Origin: Flammeovirgaceae bacterium
GTDB taxonomy: Bacteria > Bacteroidota > Bacteroidia > Cytophagales > Cyclobacteriaceae
Assembly (NCBI GenBank): GCA_015180985.1
Contig: CP054185.1
Coordinates: 3,099,225 to 3,163,224, forward strand
DNA: 64,000 bases
Direction of reading: 5' to 3'
Part shown: positions 54,903 to 63,047 of the stretch, piece by piece
Layout of the letters: each line of letters opens with the position of its first letter
Numbering within the stretch: position 1 is the first letter of the stretch
Notes under the pieces: generated by a model
The model's input: only the letters and a program-made list of their open reading frames with translations
Database searches by the model: none
Told to the model about the DNA's origin: nothing
Made by a program: the position numbers and the translations under genes

Positions 54903-55697
54903 TCAGGCAAGCAATTCCTTGGCAAGAATGTATACGCCCATTACCAGAACAAACCAGCCAAAACCGGGTTTCAGTTTCTCGTTAGGGATAAAGCGCTGGA
55001 GGTAACTGCCCAGCAGAATGCCCGCAATAGCAAATCCGGAGAATAACAACATAAAGCCGTAATCAATCGGCTGACCGGACTCCAAATCGCCCGTAAAACC
55101 AATAAGTGATTTTAGTGCGATAATTAACAATGAGGTTCCTACAGCTTGCTTCATAGGCAGACCGGCAAGCAACACAAGGGCTGGAATAATTAAAAAGCCT
55201 CCACCTGCGCCTACCAGGCCGGTTACACCACCCACCAATATTCCTTCAGCAAAAATTAATGGGAAATTATACTTTTGCTCACCTTCCTTCCTTTTAAGCC
55301 CTGCGGATTTTCGAATCATTGAAACGGATGCCAGAAGCATGAGCACAGCAAATAACACCATTAAAAAAAGTGGCTTAGTCATGGTAAATGAACCCATCGT
55401 AAAAAGCGTATCGGGTATAACGGGTACTATAAACTTCCGGGTAGCATATACCGCCACAATAGAAGGCACACCAAAAACCAAGGCTGTTTTTAAATCAACA
55501 TTTCCGCTTTTAAAATGACTGAACGAACCAACCAGGCTGGTAAGACCAACCACAAAAAGTGAATACGCAGTGGCTAAAACCGGATCAACCCCAAATAAAT
55601 ATACCAGGATAGGTACGGTAAGAATGGAACCCCCTCCGCCAATCAATCCTAACGATAATCCCATAACAATAGAAGCTGCAAATCCAATTATTTCCAT
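54903..55697 (-). CDS. TauE/SafE-family (TSUP) anion exporter
   Basis: A 264-residue protein with eight or so helices. GLIGGGGSILTVPILVYLFG (~18-37) and the related GLVGAGGGFLIIPALVLLAG (~160-179) are the two inverted-repeat signatures of TauE/SafE transporters. In a sulfur-oxidation context the probable role is export of sulfite or sulfate made by the persulfide dioxygenase. It has its own Crp/Fnr-type promoter and is not fused to the yeeE operon; 205 nt separate them. Confidence 0.9.
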   Translation of the reverse strand: MEIIGFAASIVMGLSLGLIGGGGSILTVPILVYLFGVDPVLATAYSLFVVGLTSLVGSFSHFKSGNVDLKTALVFGVPSIVAVYATRKFIVPVIPDTLFTMGSFTMTKPLFLMVLFAVLMLLASVSMIRKSAGLKRKEGEQKYNFPLIFAEGILVGGVTGLVGAGGGFLIIPALVLLAGLPMKQAVGTSLLIIALKSLIGFTGDLESGQPIDYGFMLLFSGFAIAGILLGSYLQRFIPNEKLKPGFGWFVLVMGVYILAKELLA

Positions 55698-55765
55698 AAT
55701 GACTTAGTAAATAGTGTAGAGGAGGTTTAATCCAGGTTGTAAAACGAAGCGGCTAAAAATTCAAG

Positions 55766-55783
55766 TTGCAATTTTTATTGCAA
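55766..55783 (-). promoter_or_regulatory. Double TTGCAA palindrome at the tauE start point
   Basis: TTGCAA-N6-TTGCAA; each half is itself palindromic. It overlaps the last bases of the -7 box and the predicted start (55776). Possible repressor operator added to the activator site. Confidence 0.4.
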
Positions 55784-55824
55784 AACTATCCTTCGAAAAC
55801 GCTGCCATCCGTAACCTGTGTCAC
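55781..55824 (-). promoter_or_regulatory. Class II Crp/Fnr-type promoter of tauE
   Basis: On the minus strand GTGA-CACAGG-TTAC (55824-55811), 22 nt, then TAGTTTTG (55788-55781). Predicted start 55776; palindrome centre -41.5. Identical geometry to the sites at 48527-48570 and 54730-54773. Confidence 0.7.
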
Positions 55825-55919
55825 ACTATAAAAGAAATTCACGGAAGCAACTGATGCCCGGATAGAAACATGTACCACCACAAGCACTTTGCCCCCGTAA
55901 AACACAACCTGACAGGCAC

Positions 55920-55944
55920 AAAAAAAGGCGCTGGATGCGCCTTT
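55920..55944 (-). terminator. Terminator of tRNA-Glu
   Basis: On the minus strand AAAGGCGC pairs with GCGCCTTT (8 bp, 5-nt loop) followed by a T run (seven T from 55926 to 55920). It lies 9 nt after the tRNA 3' end. Confidence 0.85.
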
Positions 55945-55952
55945 CTGTACTG

Positions 55953-56024
55953 TAGCCCGTAGGGGAATCGAACCCCTGTTACCAGAATGAAAATCTGATG
56001 TCCTAACCCCTAGACGAACGGGCC
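55953..56024 (-). tRNA. tRNA-Glu (UUC)
   Basis: Acceptor GGCCCGT/ACGGGCT (G-T at the first pair), anticodon loop TTTTCAT with anticodon TTC, T stem-loop CAGGGGTTCGATTCCCCT. Discriminator A; CCA is not encoded. Confidence 0.95.
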
Positions 56025-56187
56025 CCTGAAAAAGAGTTGCAAAGATAGACTGGCACATATTATTTACAAATACTGCCCGCAAAAAATGGGTAAAAACCCC
56101 ATACCATCCGGTTTTAAACCCAAATGCCTTAACCACGACAATTTATCATAAACCAAAACCACTTTTTTGTGCTAAATCCAAAAAACA

Positions 56188-56625
56188 ATGAAATACCTTC
56201 TTTTAGTTTTAGTTGTACTATTGCCGGGCTATAGAGCCTACGCACAAAGCAAAATTTTTACCACCAATGGCGTAGCCATTGGCGGCTACGACCCAGTTGC
56301 CTATTTTTTAAATGCTGCACCCGTTAAAGGCAACCCAGCGTTTAGCTGGGTTTGGAGCGAGGCCACCTGGCACTTTCAATCGGCCGAAAACCGGGAGTTG
56401 TTTATGAAAAACCCTGGGCAGTATACCCCGCAATTCGGAGGTTTCTGTGCGTACGGGGTTTCCAGAAATTACAAAGTTAAGTCCGAACCGGACGCATGGA
56501 GCATTGTGGACGATAAACTCTATCTCAATTACAATACCGAGGTTCAGAAAAAATGGCTTGCCGACAAAGAAACCTATATCAAGCGGGCCGGTGCGAACTG
56601 GACTACCTTGGAGAATACCCGGTAG
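56188..56625 (+). CDS. Exported YHS-domain protein
   Basis: A 145-residue protein with a signal peptide (MKYLLLVLVVLLPGYRAYAQ). The mature part is one YHS domain (~25-125): GVAIGGYDPVAYF, then FSWVWSEATWHFQSAENRELFMKNP (split), and FGGFCAYGVSRNYKV with a single Cys. YHS proteins of this kind are thought to bind metals such as copper. It has no partner nearby; the island genes are on the other strand beyond the tRNA. Confidence 0.88.
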   Translation: MKYLLLVLVVLLPGYRAYAQSKIFTTNGVAIGGYDPVAYFLNAAPVKGNPAFSWVWSEATWHFQSAENRELFMKNPGQYTPQFGGFCAYGVSRNYKVKSEPDAWSIVDDKLYLNYNTEVQKKWLADKETYIKRAGANWTTLENTR

Positions 56626-56698
56626 GTATTTCAAAAAAACTTAGCGGAAAAAGAAAACCTTTGCACAGGTATTCCGTTGAAACTTACCTGGTTTTTTA

Positions 56699-58270
56699 AT
56701 GTACCCGATGTCTGAAATAACCCGCCCCCGAAAGGTGATTATCAGTAGCAGGCAGCAGGATGGTGTTAAGGAGGTGATGGAACCCGATGTATTGCAAGAT
56801 ATTTTTACCAGCATTATTGAAGATGCTGAAGCCAACATTCTGCTGGTTGATGAGCAATTTAAAATCTTAACCCTAAACCCCGGGTTTTACTGGATTTTTT
56901 ATGAATCCTATGGAATTGACCTGCGGCCGGGAGTTTCCATGATTGATTCCATGGAACTGGTAAACCCCAGACTTGCTCAGGTGTGGCGAGAAAGGTGCGT
57001 GAATGCTACAACAGGTGTACCTTACAAAATTGAAGAAACCTATGAACTGGACGGCAAGCAATTTCAGTGGGAGATTTACTATAAACGAATCAATTATCAG
57101 AATCGATTTCTAATCTCCGTTTTCAGCCGGGACATTACACTACGCAAAAATTACTACAAAAGAATACTGGAAAACGAAGCTAACCTTCGATCTATTTTCA
57201 ACACCCTTGAAAACAGCATATGGTTAATTAATACAAACTTTGAGCTGATTGACTTTAATCGACAGTTTTACCGCTATTTTAAACAGGTTAAAGGTGTGCG
57301 GCCCGTAAAGGGTAAAAACGTAATTGACCTAATACCCGAACGCCTGGCATCCCGGAAAGCCGTCTGGCGAGAACGTTATGCAGCCGGTTTACAAGGTAAG
57401 CCCGGCAAATATTTCGATACCTGCACGCTGGCCGATGAATTAAAAACATTCGAAATCAAAACCTATCCGATTAAAGACGAAAACAACGTGTGCGGGCTTA
57501 CTGTTTACATGCGCGATATTACCCAGCAAAAGAAAACAGAAGATATACTGAAAACTCAAAACGAAGAACTCCACCGGATTAACAGTGAACTTGACCGGTT
57601 TGTGTACAGCGCCTCGCACGACTTACGCGCACCACTGATGTCGGTTAAGGGATTGGTAAATGTTTTACGACTTGACAACGACCCCGAGAGCACCCAAAAA
57701 TATCTCGACCTGATTGAACAAAGTGTAAACCGGTTGGATAACTTCATCTCCGACATTATTCACCATTCGCGCAACTCCCGCATGGACATCCTGGTGAAAG
57801 AAATCAACTTCGATGAACTGCTGTCGGAATCCATCGCCTCTTTAAAATATATGGAGGGCGCAGACCGGGTAGCCAGTTTCCGCGACATCCGGATAACCGC
57901 ACCCTTCTACTCTGATCCAAGCCGGTTACTCATCATCTTTAACAACATTATTGCCAATGCCGTGCGTTACCGCGATGCACGAAAAAGCCACTCATACATT
58001 AAAATTCAAATTCAGGCATCGGCCGAAAACGCCATCATACGCTTTTCTGATAATGGTATAGGCATTGCCAAAGAATATCAGGGCAACCTGTTTAAAATGT
58101 TCTTTCGGGCATCGGCCGACAGCAAAGGTTCCGGTCTCGGATTGTACATTGTAAAATCGGTGGTTGAAAAACTGGGCGGCAGCATCCATGTGCACTCAGA
58201 ATTGGGCCACGGCACCACCTTTGAAGTTTTACTTCCTAACAAAATCAACACAACGGTTAATCTGAACTGA
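56699..58270 (+). CDS. PAS-domain sensor histidine kinase
   Basis: A 523-residue cytoplasmic kinase with no membrane helix. Two PAS-type domains (~35-155 and ~160-285) precede the dimerisation helix with the phosphorylated His in ASHDLRAPLM (~303-312) and the ATP-binding domain: N box IIFNNIIANAVRYRD, G1 FSDNGIGI, G2 GSGLGLYIVKSV. A second ATG at 56708 is possible. No receiver domain or response-regulator gene is adjacent, so it is an orphan kinase, likely sensing a cytosolic ligand or redox cue through its PAS domains. Confidence 0.9.
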   Translation: MYPMSEITRPRKVIISSRQQDGVKEVMEPDVLQDIFTSIIEDAEANILLVDEQFKILTLNPGFYWIFYESYGIDLRPGVSMIDSMELVNPRLAQVWRERCVNATTGVPYKIEETYELDGKQFQWEIYYKRINYQNRFLISVFSRDITLRKNYYKRILENEANLRSIFNTLENSIWLINTNFELIDFNRQFYRYFKQVKGVRPVKGKNVIDLIPERLASRKAVWRERYAAGLQGKPGKYFDTCTLADELKTFEIKTYPIKDENNVCGLTVYMRDITQQKKTEDILKTQNEELHRINSELDRFVYSASHDLRAPLMSVKGLVNVLRLDNDPESTQKYLDLIEQSVNRLDNFISDIIHHSRNSRMDILVKEINFDELLSESIASLKYMEGADRVASFRDIRITAPFYSDPSRLLIIFNNIIANAVRYRDARKSHSYIKIQIQASAENAIIRFSDNGIGIAKEYQGNLFKMFFRASADSKGSGLGLYIVKSVVEKLGGSIHVHSELGHGTTFEVLLPNKINTTVNLN

Positions 58271-58272
58271 TT

Positions 58273-58302
58273 TTTGGTGATGGGATGGAATTTATAGTTT
58301 TG
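58273..58302 (+). promoter_or_regulatory. Aminotransferase promoter with -7 element 4 nt before the ATG
   Basis: TTTG (58273-58276), 18 nt, TAGTTTTG (58295-58302), then ACTA and ATG at 58307. By the box convention transcription would begin on the A of the ATG. Confidence 0.58.
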
Positions 58303-58306
58303 ACTA

Positions 58307-59491
58307 ATGGATTTCAGTCCTGAAACCTTTCTGAACCAACTGGCCCAGACCACCGAATCGCCCTACCTGATCTCGGTTGAACGTGCCGAAGGAGTTTACC
58401 TCTATGCTCCGGATGGTAAACGATACACCGACCTGATTTCGGGTATCGGGGTAACTAACATAGGCCACCGTCATCCAAAAGTTGTTGACGCCATTAAACA
58501 GCAACTGGATAAACACCTTCACGTAATGGTGTTTGGCGAATACATTCAGGACGCACCAAATAAACTGGCTAAGAAATTAACCAGCCTGTTACCGCCAACC
58601 CTCAATTGCTGCTATTTTGTCAATTCAGGTACCGAAGCCAACGAGGGCGCCCTGAAACTGGCGAAGCGCTTTACCGGAAGAACCGAAATTATTTCGTGCT
58701 ACAAATCGTATCACGGCAGCACGCACGGCTCACTGAGTGTTTCGGGCAATGAGCAGAAAAAATACGCGTTCAGACCCCTGTTGCCCGATATACGGTTTAT
58801 CCGCTTCAACGAAACGGATGATCTGAACATGATAACAGAACGAACCGCCTGTGTGATTATTGAAACCATTCAGGGCGATGCCGGAGTACGTATTCCATCG
58901 AAAACCTATTTGAAAGCCCTGCGTGAAAAATGCTCGGGCACCGGCACGCTGCTTATCATGGACGAGATCCAATGCGGTATGGGCCGCACGGGTACGCTGT
59001 TTGCCTTTGAACAATTTGGTGTGACACCGGATATACTCACCATTGGTAAAGCGTTCGGTGGCGGATTGCCCATCGGTGCATTTATTTCCGATAAAAGAAT
59101 AATGCATACACTCACCCACAACCCGCCCCTGGGGCACATCACCACGTTTGGCGGCAACCCGGTGTGCTGCGCCTCGGCCCTGGCTACCCTTGAGGTTATC
59201 GAAGAAGAGAATCTGCTGGCCGGTGTGGAACGGAAAGGAAAACTTTTTGAAGAACTGCTGGTACACCCTTCGATTAAAGAAATCAGGCGGATTGGACTGA
59301 TGTTTGCCATTGATTTTGACTCTCCCGAACGAGTCAACCGAATCGTACACCTGGCAAAAGAAAAAGGAATCATTTGTTATTGGTTCCTGTCGCACCCGCA
59401 TAGTTTCCGCATCGCTCCACCGCTAACCATTACCGAAGAACAAATACGTGAATCATGTACCATACTTCTCGAATGCATAGAGCAAGCCTGA
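58307..59491 (+). CDS. Class III PLP-dependent aminotransferase
   Basis: A 394-residue fold-type I enzyme. PLP motifs: FVNSGTEANEGALKLAKRFT (~101-120), MDEIQCGMGRTG (~218-229) and the Schiff-base Lys in TIGKAFGGGLP (~246-256), followed by HITTFGGNPVCCA. This class covers acetylornithine, ornithine, lysine and 4-aminobutyrate aminotransferases, and the sequence alone does not select one. Followed after 2 nt by the serine hydrolase, so both are in one operon. Confidence 0.9.
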   Translation: MDFSPETFLNQLAQTTESPYLISVERAEGVYLYAPDGKRYTDLISGIGVTNIGHRHPKVVDAIKQQLDKHLHVMVFGEYIQDAPNKLAKKLTSLLPPTLNCCYFVNSGTEANEGALKLAKRFTGRTEIISCYKSYHGSTHGSLSVSGNEQKKYAFRPLLPDIRFIRFNETDDLNMITERTACVIIETIQGDAGVRIPSKTYLKALREKCSGTGTLLIMDEIQCGMGRTGTLFAFEQFGVTPDILTIGKAFGGGLPIGAFISDKRIMHTLTHNPPLGHITTFGGNPVCCASALATLEVIEEENLLAGVERKGKLFEELLVHPSIKEIRRIGLMFAIDFDSPERVNRIVHLAKEKGIICYWFLSHPHSFRIAPPLTITEEQIRESCTILLECIEQA

Positions 59492-59493
59492 CG

Positions 59494-60825
59494 ATGAAAA
59501 CCACAATCCTTATGCTGACCCTACTTACCTGTCTTTCGGTAAGTGCACAACCAATCGAAGAAAAAATCAAACAGCGTGTTGATTATCAGGAAACCCCCGG
59601 TATTGTGGTTGGAATTTTTGAAAATGAAAAAGTTACTTATTATGCTTTCGGTGTCGCTAACCTTGAAACCGGAGTTCCTGTAACATCAAAAACAATTTTC
59701 GAAATCGGCTCAATTACAAAAACATTTACCACTGGATTGGCCGCGTTGCTTTCGCTTCAGGGAAAGCTGAAGTTCTCCGATAAAGCTCAAAGCTACCTTC
59801 CGGCCACGATGGTGCTGCCCGAAAAAAACGGCAAGGCCGTCACCCTGGAACACCTGGCCACGGCCCATTCCGGCTTACCCCGCATGCCCATGAATTTCAG
59901 CCCGGACGATCCGGCCAATCCGTACATTGACTACCGCGAGAACGATCTGACTGGTTTTATCAACCACATGGAACTGGCGCGCGAACCCGGCAGCCAATAC
60001 GAGTACTCCAACCTGGGCATGGGGTTGCTTGGTTATATTTTAACACGAATAGAAAATAAACCGTATGGCCGGCTGGTCCATGAACTTATTCTGCAACCAC
60101 TTACCATGACGAGCACCTGGGTTAGCGGGCAACACTCTGAACAACCTGTTGCTACCGGTTATTCCGGCATTCAGCCGGTAAAGGCCTGGACGTGGGACGA
60201 CCAAAGTGTGCTGACAGGCGCAGGTGGGTTGGTTTCCACCGCTGAAGACATGATGAAATTTCTCGTAGCCAACCTGCGCGCTTCTAACAAAAAATCCATT
60301 CTTGATAATGCCTTTGCACTTACCCACCAGCCCAGGGGCGAGGCCGGTAAAATGCAGATCGGATACGGTTGGCACATTCGCGATGGAGAAATTGTTTGGC
60401 ACAATGGCGGCACGGGTGGCTTTCGCTCGTTTGCCGGATTTTCCAAAGCAAAGAACAAAGCCGTTGTGGTGCTCACCAATTCAAACACCGGGGCCGATGA
60501 CCTGGGCTTTCATCTGCTGGATAGTAAGTATGAACTGAAAGAACTTAAAAAACCGTTCGTGGTAGCCGAAGAAGTTTTAAAATCGTATGTCGGCCGTTAT
60601 GAGCTGGCTCCGAATTTTGTGATTACAGTTACCTACGAAGCCGGCCAGCTTGCCATTCAGGCAACCAATCAACCGAAGGCAACAGTTTACGCTGAATCAG
60701 AAACAAAGTTTTATCTGAAAGTAGTTAATGCCCAGATTGAATTTGTGCGCGATGAAAACCAACAGATTTCAAAACTTATTTTATACCAGAACGGTGCAGT
60801 AATGCCGGGTAAACGGATTAACTAA
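59494..60825 (+). CDS. Exported serine hydrolase, beta-lactamase/DD-peptidase fold
   Basis: About 443 residues from the ATG at 59494, which gives a signal peptide (MKTTILMLTLLTCLSVSA, before QPIEEK). The SxxK site is SITKTFT (~62-68), the second motif YSN is in YEYSNLGMG (~165-173), and HNGGTGGF (~300-307) replaces the KTG box, as in class C/esterase-type members. The C-terminal ~110 residues form a beta-barrel add-on typical of this family. Substrate unknown: D-amino-acid peptides or esters. Its stop overlaps the convergent hslV stop by 2 nt. Confidence 0.9.
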   Translation: MKTTILMLTLLTCLSVSAQPIEEKIKQRVDYQETPGIVVGIFENEKVTYYAFGVANLETGVPVTSKTIFEIGSITKTFTTGLAALLSLQGKLKFSDKAQSYLPATMVLPEKNGKAVTLEHLATAHSGLPRMPMNFSPDDPANPYIDYRENDLTGFINHMELAREPGSQYEYSNLGMGLLGYILTRIENKPYGRLVHELILQPLTMTSTWVSGQHSEQPVATGYSGIQPVKAWTWDDQSVLTGAGGLVSTAEDMMKFLVANLRASNKKSILDNAFALTHQPRGEAGKMQIGYGWHIRDGEIVWHNGGTGGFRSFAGFSKAKNKAVVVLTNSNTGADDLGFHLLDSKYELKELKKPFVVAEEVLKSYVGRYELAPNFVITVTYEAGQLAIQATNQPKATVYAESETKFYLKVVNAQIEFVRDENQQISKLILYQNGAVMPGKRIN

Positions 60826-61361
60826 GAAAGCTTTTCTACAACCACATTGTGGTTTGTGTAAATGCAGATGTCGGCAGCAATATTCAGGCTTTCCCGTACA
60901 ATCTCCTCTGCAGTTAACGATGGGGCATGCTTTTTAAGAGCAAGGGCAGCCGATTGGGCATACATGGCACCCGAACCGATAGCCGCTACTTCGTTATCCG
61001 GTTCAAGTACATCGCCCGTGCCAGACAAAATCAGCACCTCCTCTTTACTGATGGTAATCAGCATTGCCTCCAGCCTGCGCAGGTACCTATCCATGCGCCA
61101 GTCTTTGGCCAGCTCAATGGCTGCACGCTTCATGTTGCCGCCATAGCTGTTCAGTTTTTCTTCAAATCGCTCAAGCAAAGTAAACGCATCGGCTGTTGAA
61201 CCGGCAAAACCGGCTATCACGTTGCCATCCATCAGTTTACGGATTTTCTTCACATTGCTTTTGGCTACATAGTTATTCATGGTAGCCTGGCCGTCAGCGC
61301 CAATGGCTACCTGGCCGTTGTGCTTTACGGCTATAACGGTGGTTGAGTGGATCTTCTTCAT
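60822..61361 (-). CDS. hslV: ATP-dependent protease proteolytic subunit HslV
   Basis: A 179-residue peptidase of the HslUV complex. The mature N-terminal Thr lies in HSTTVIAV (Thr7 after removal of a six-residue propeptide), followed by GADGQATMNN and NVKKIRKLMDG, as in other HslV. The complex degrades regulators and damaged proteins in the cytoplasm together with the ATPase HslU, whose gene is not here. Its ATG shares one base with the stop of the upstream E2 gene (TGATG). Confidence 0.95.
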   Translation of the reverse strand: MKKIHSTTVIAVKHNGQVAIGADGQATMNNYVAKSNVKKIRKLMDGNVIAGFAGSTADAFTLLERFEEKLNSYGGNMKRAAIELAKDWRMDRYLRRLEAMLITISKEEVLILSGTGDVLEPDNEVAAIGSGAMYAQSAALALKKHAPSLTAEEIVRESLNIAADICIYTNHNVVVEKLS

Positions 61362-62977
61362 CAGATTAAAATCCTAACCGGATCTTCAAGCAGTCCTTTC
61401 AGTGTTTTAAGGAATGCCGCACCAACTGCTCCATCCACCGCCCGGTGATCACACGACAGGGTAACCTTCATTACATTGCCCGGAACAAGTTGTCCGTTCT
61501 TTACAACGGCTGTTTCCTTAATACCTCCAACAGCAAGGATACATGCATCAGGCGGATTGATGATGGCTGTAAATTCTTCAATGCCAAACATGCCCAGGTT
61601 GGAGATGGTAAACGTACTTCCTTCCCAATCGCTGGGCTGTAATTTTTTGTCGTGGGCTTTTTGCGCCATGTCTTTAACTTCTGTGGCTATATGCGATAGC
61701 GACTTGTTATCAGCAAAACGAATTACAGGCACTACCAGCCCGTCTTTCACCGCCACAGCCACACCAATGTGGATGTGGTGGTTTTTTCTGATTTTATCGC
61801 CCAGCCACGAAACATTTACATCGGGGTGTTGCCGCAACGCGGCCGCCACAGCTTTCAGCACCATGTCATTGAACGAAATTTTCACCGGGCTAACCTCATT
61901 GATGCTCTTTCTTGCCTCAACGGCCTTGTCCATGTTAATCTCCATGGTGAGGTAAAAATGCGGGGCAGTAAACTTGCTTTCGGATAACCTGCGGGCAATG
62001 GTTTTACGCATCTGCGATACAGGCACTTCCTCAAAACGCTCCTGCCCGACAACCGGTGGCAATGCTACCGATGCCGCAACCTTACCAGTACCTTCGGCAG
62101 CCGGTTTGTAATTTTCTACATCGCGTTTGGTAATACGACCCTGGTCGCCTGAACCCGGAATTTTGCCGATATCATATCCTCTCTCTTTTGCTAGTCGCTT
62201 GGCTAAGGGCGAAGCTTTTACCCTACCATTCGACTGCCCGCTTGTAACGGGCTGTGGCTGCGTGTGGCTGGACGCTGATGTAACTGTGGCCCCGGATGAA
62301 ACTGCTGCAGTGGTTGGTTTTACCGGTGCACTGCCTGAACTTTTTGCCTGATGAGCTTTTAACAGCGTTTGCCAATCGGCCCCTTTTTCGCCAATGATAG
62401 CCAGCACACCATTAACCGGAACGGATTTTCCGGCATCGGCACCGATGTATAATAAAATACCGGTGTTGTACGATTCATATTCCATGGTGGCCTTATCGGT
62501 TTCTATTTCGGCCAGCAGCTCGCCCGATTTTACAGGGTCGCCTACTTTTTTATGCCAGGCCGCTATCACCCCCTCACTCATGGTGTCACTCATTTTAGGC
62601 ATCAGCACAATCTCTGCCTTTATTGATGCCGTATCCATAGAAGGTTGAACAGCAGCCTCTGTTTTCGGAGGTTCAGGTTTACTTCCTCCGCTGTCGGCCG
62701 ATTGTTTAGCACCCTCCAGCAAGGCTTTATAGTCCTCACCTTTTTTGCCGATAATGGCCAGCACATCGTTTACTTTAACAGCCTGCCCTTCGTTGGCACC
62801 GATGTACAGGATAGTTCCTTCATTAAAGGACTCATAATCCATCGTGGCCTTGTCGGTTTCAATTTCAGCCATGAGTTCGCCCGACTTCACCTGGTCGCCT
62901 ACTTTTTTATGCCATTTGGCGATAACCCCTTCAGTCATCGTGTCGCTCATCTTGGGCATGCGTACAATCTCCGCCAT
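61361..62977 (-). CDS. aceF: Dihydrolipoamide acetyltransferase (E2) of pyruvate dehydrogenase
   Basis: A 538-residue E2 with two N-terminal lipoyl domains (~1-80 and ~120-205), each with ETDKATM.YES and its lipoyl Lys. A Ala/Thr/Ser-rich linker leads to the E3-binding domain (SPLAKRLAKERGYDIGKIPG, ~255-274) and the catalytic core ending in SCDHRAVDGAVGA. The two lipoyl domains are near copies, also at DNA level, from a domain duplication. hslV follows with a 1-nt overlap; E1 and E3 are elsewhere. Confidence 0.95.
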   Translation of the reverse strand: MAEIVRMPKMSDTMTEGVIAKWHKKVGDQVKSGELMAEIETDKATMDYESFNEGTILYIGANEGQAVKVNDVLAIIGKKGEDYKALLEGAKQSADSGGSKPEPPKTEAAVQPSMDTASIKAEIVLMPKMSDTMSEGVIAAWHKKVGDPVKSGELLAEIETDKATMEYESYNTGILLYIGADAGKSVPVNGVLAIIGEKGADWQTLLKAHQAKSSGSAPVKPTTAAVSSGATVTSASSHTQPQPVTSGQSNGRVKASPLAKRLAKERGYDIGKIPGSGDQGRITKRDVENYKPAAEGTGKVAASVALPPVVGQERFEEVPVSQMRKTIARRLSESKFTAPHFYLTMEINMDKAVEARKSINEVSPVKISFNDMVLKAVAAALRQHPDVNVSWLGDKIRKNHHIHIGVAVAVKDGLVVPVIRFADNKSLSHIATEVKDMAQKAHDKKLQPSDWEGSTFTISNLGMFGIEEFTAIINPPDACILAVGGIKETAVVKNGQLVPGNVMKVTLSCDHRAVDGAVGAAFLKTLKGLLEDPVRILI

Positions 62978-63003
62978 CCGAATAAAATGTTTTTAACGAA
63001 GGT

Positions 63004-63035
63004 CAAAAATAGGGTTTAATACCCCTATTATCAAA
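63004..63035 (-). promoter_or_regulatory. aceF promoter
   Basis: On the minus strand TTTG (63035-63032), 20 nt, TATTTTTG (63011-63004). Predicted start near 62999, leader about 22 nt. It overlaps the terminator hairpin of the upstream gene. Confidence 0.6.
63005..63029 (-). terminator. Terminator-like hairpin after the truncated outer-membrane gene
   Basis: On the minus strand AATAGGG pairs with CCCTATT (7 bp, 8-nt loop) followed by TTT. It lies inside the spacer of the aceF promoter. Confidence 0.55.
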
Positions 63036-63047
63036 CCGGATGAAACC

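Noticed and set aside
58730-59401. Minus-strand 223-codon frame opposite the aminotransferase
   Set aside because: Antisense shadow; the plus strand carries all PLP motifs.
62400-62960. Long imperfect direct repeat inside the E2 gene
   Set aside because: Explained by the two homologous lipoyl domains, not a mobile or regulatory repeat.
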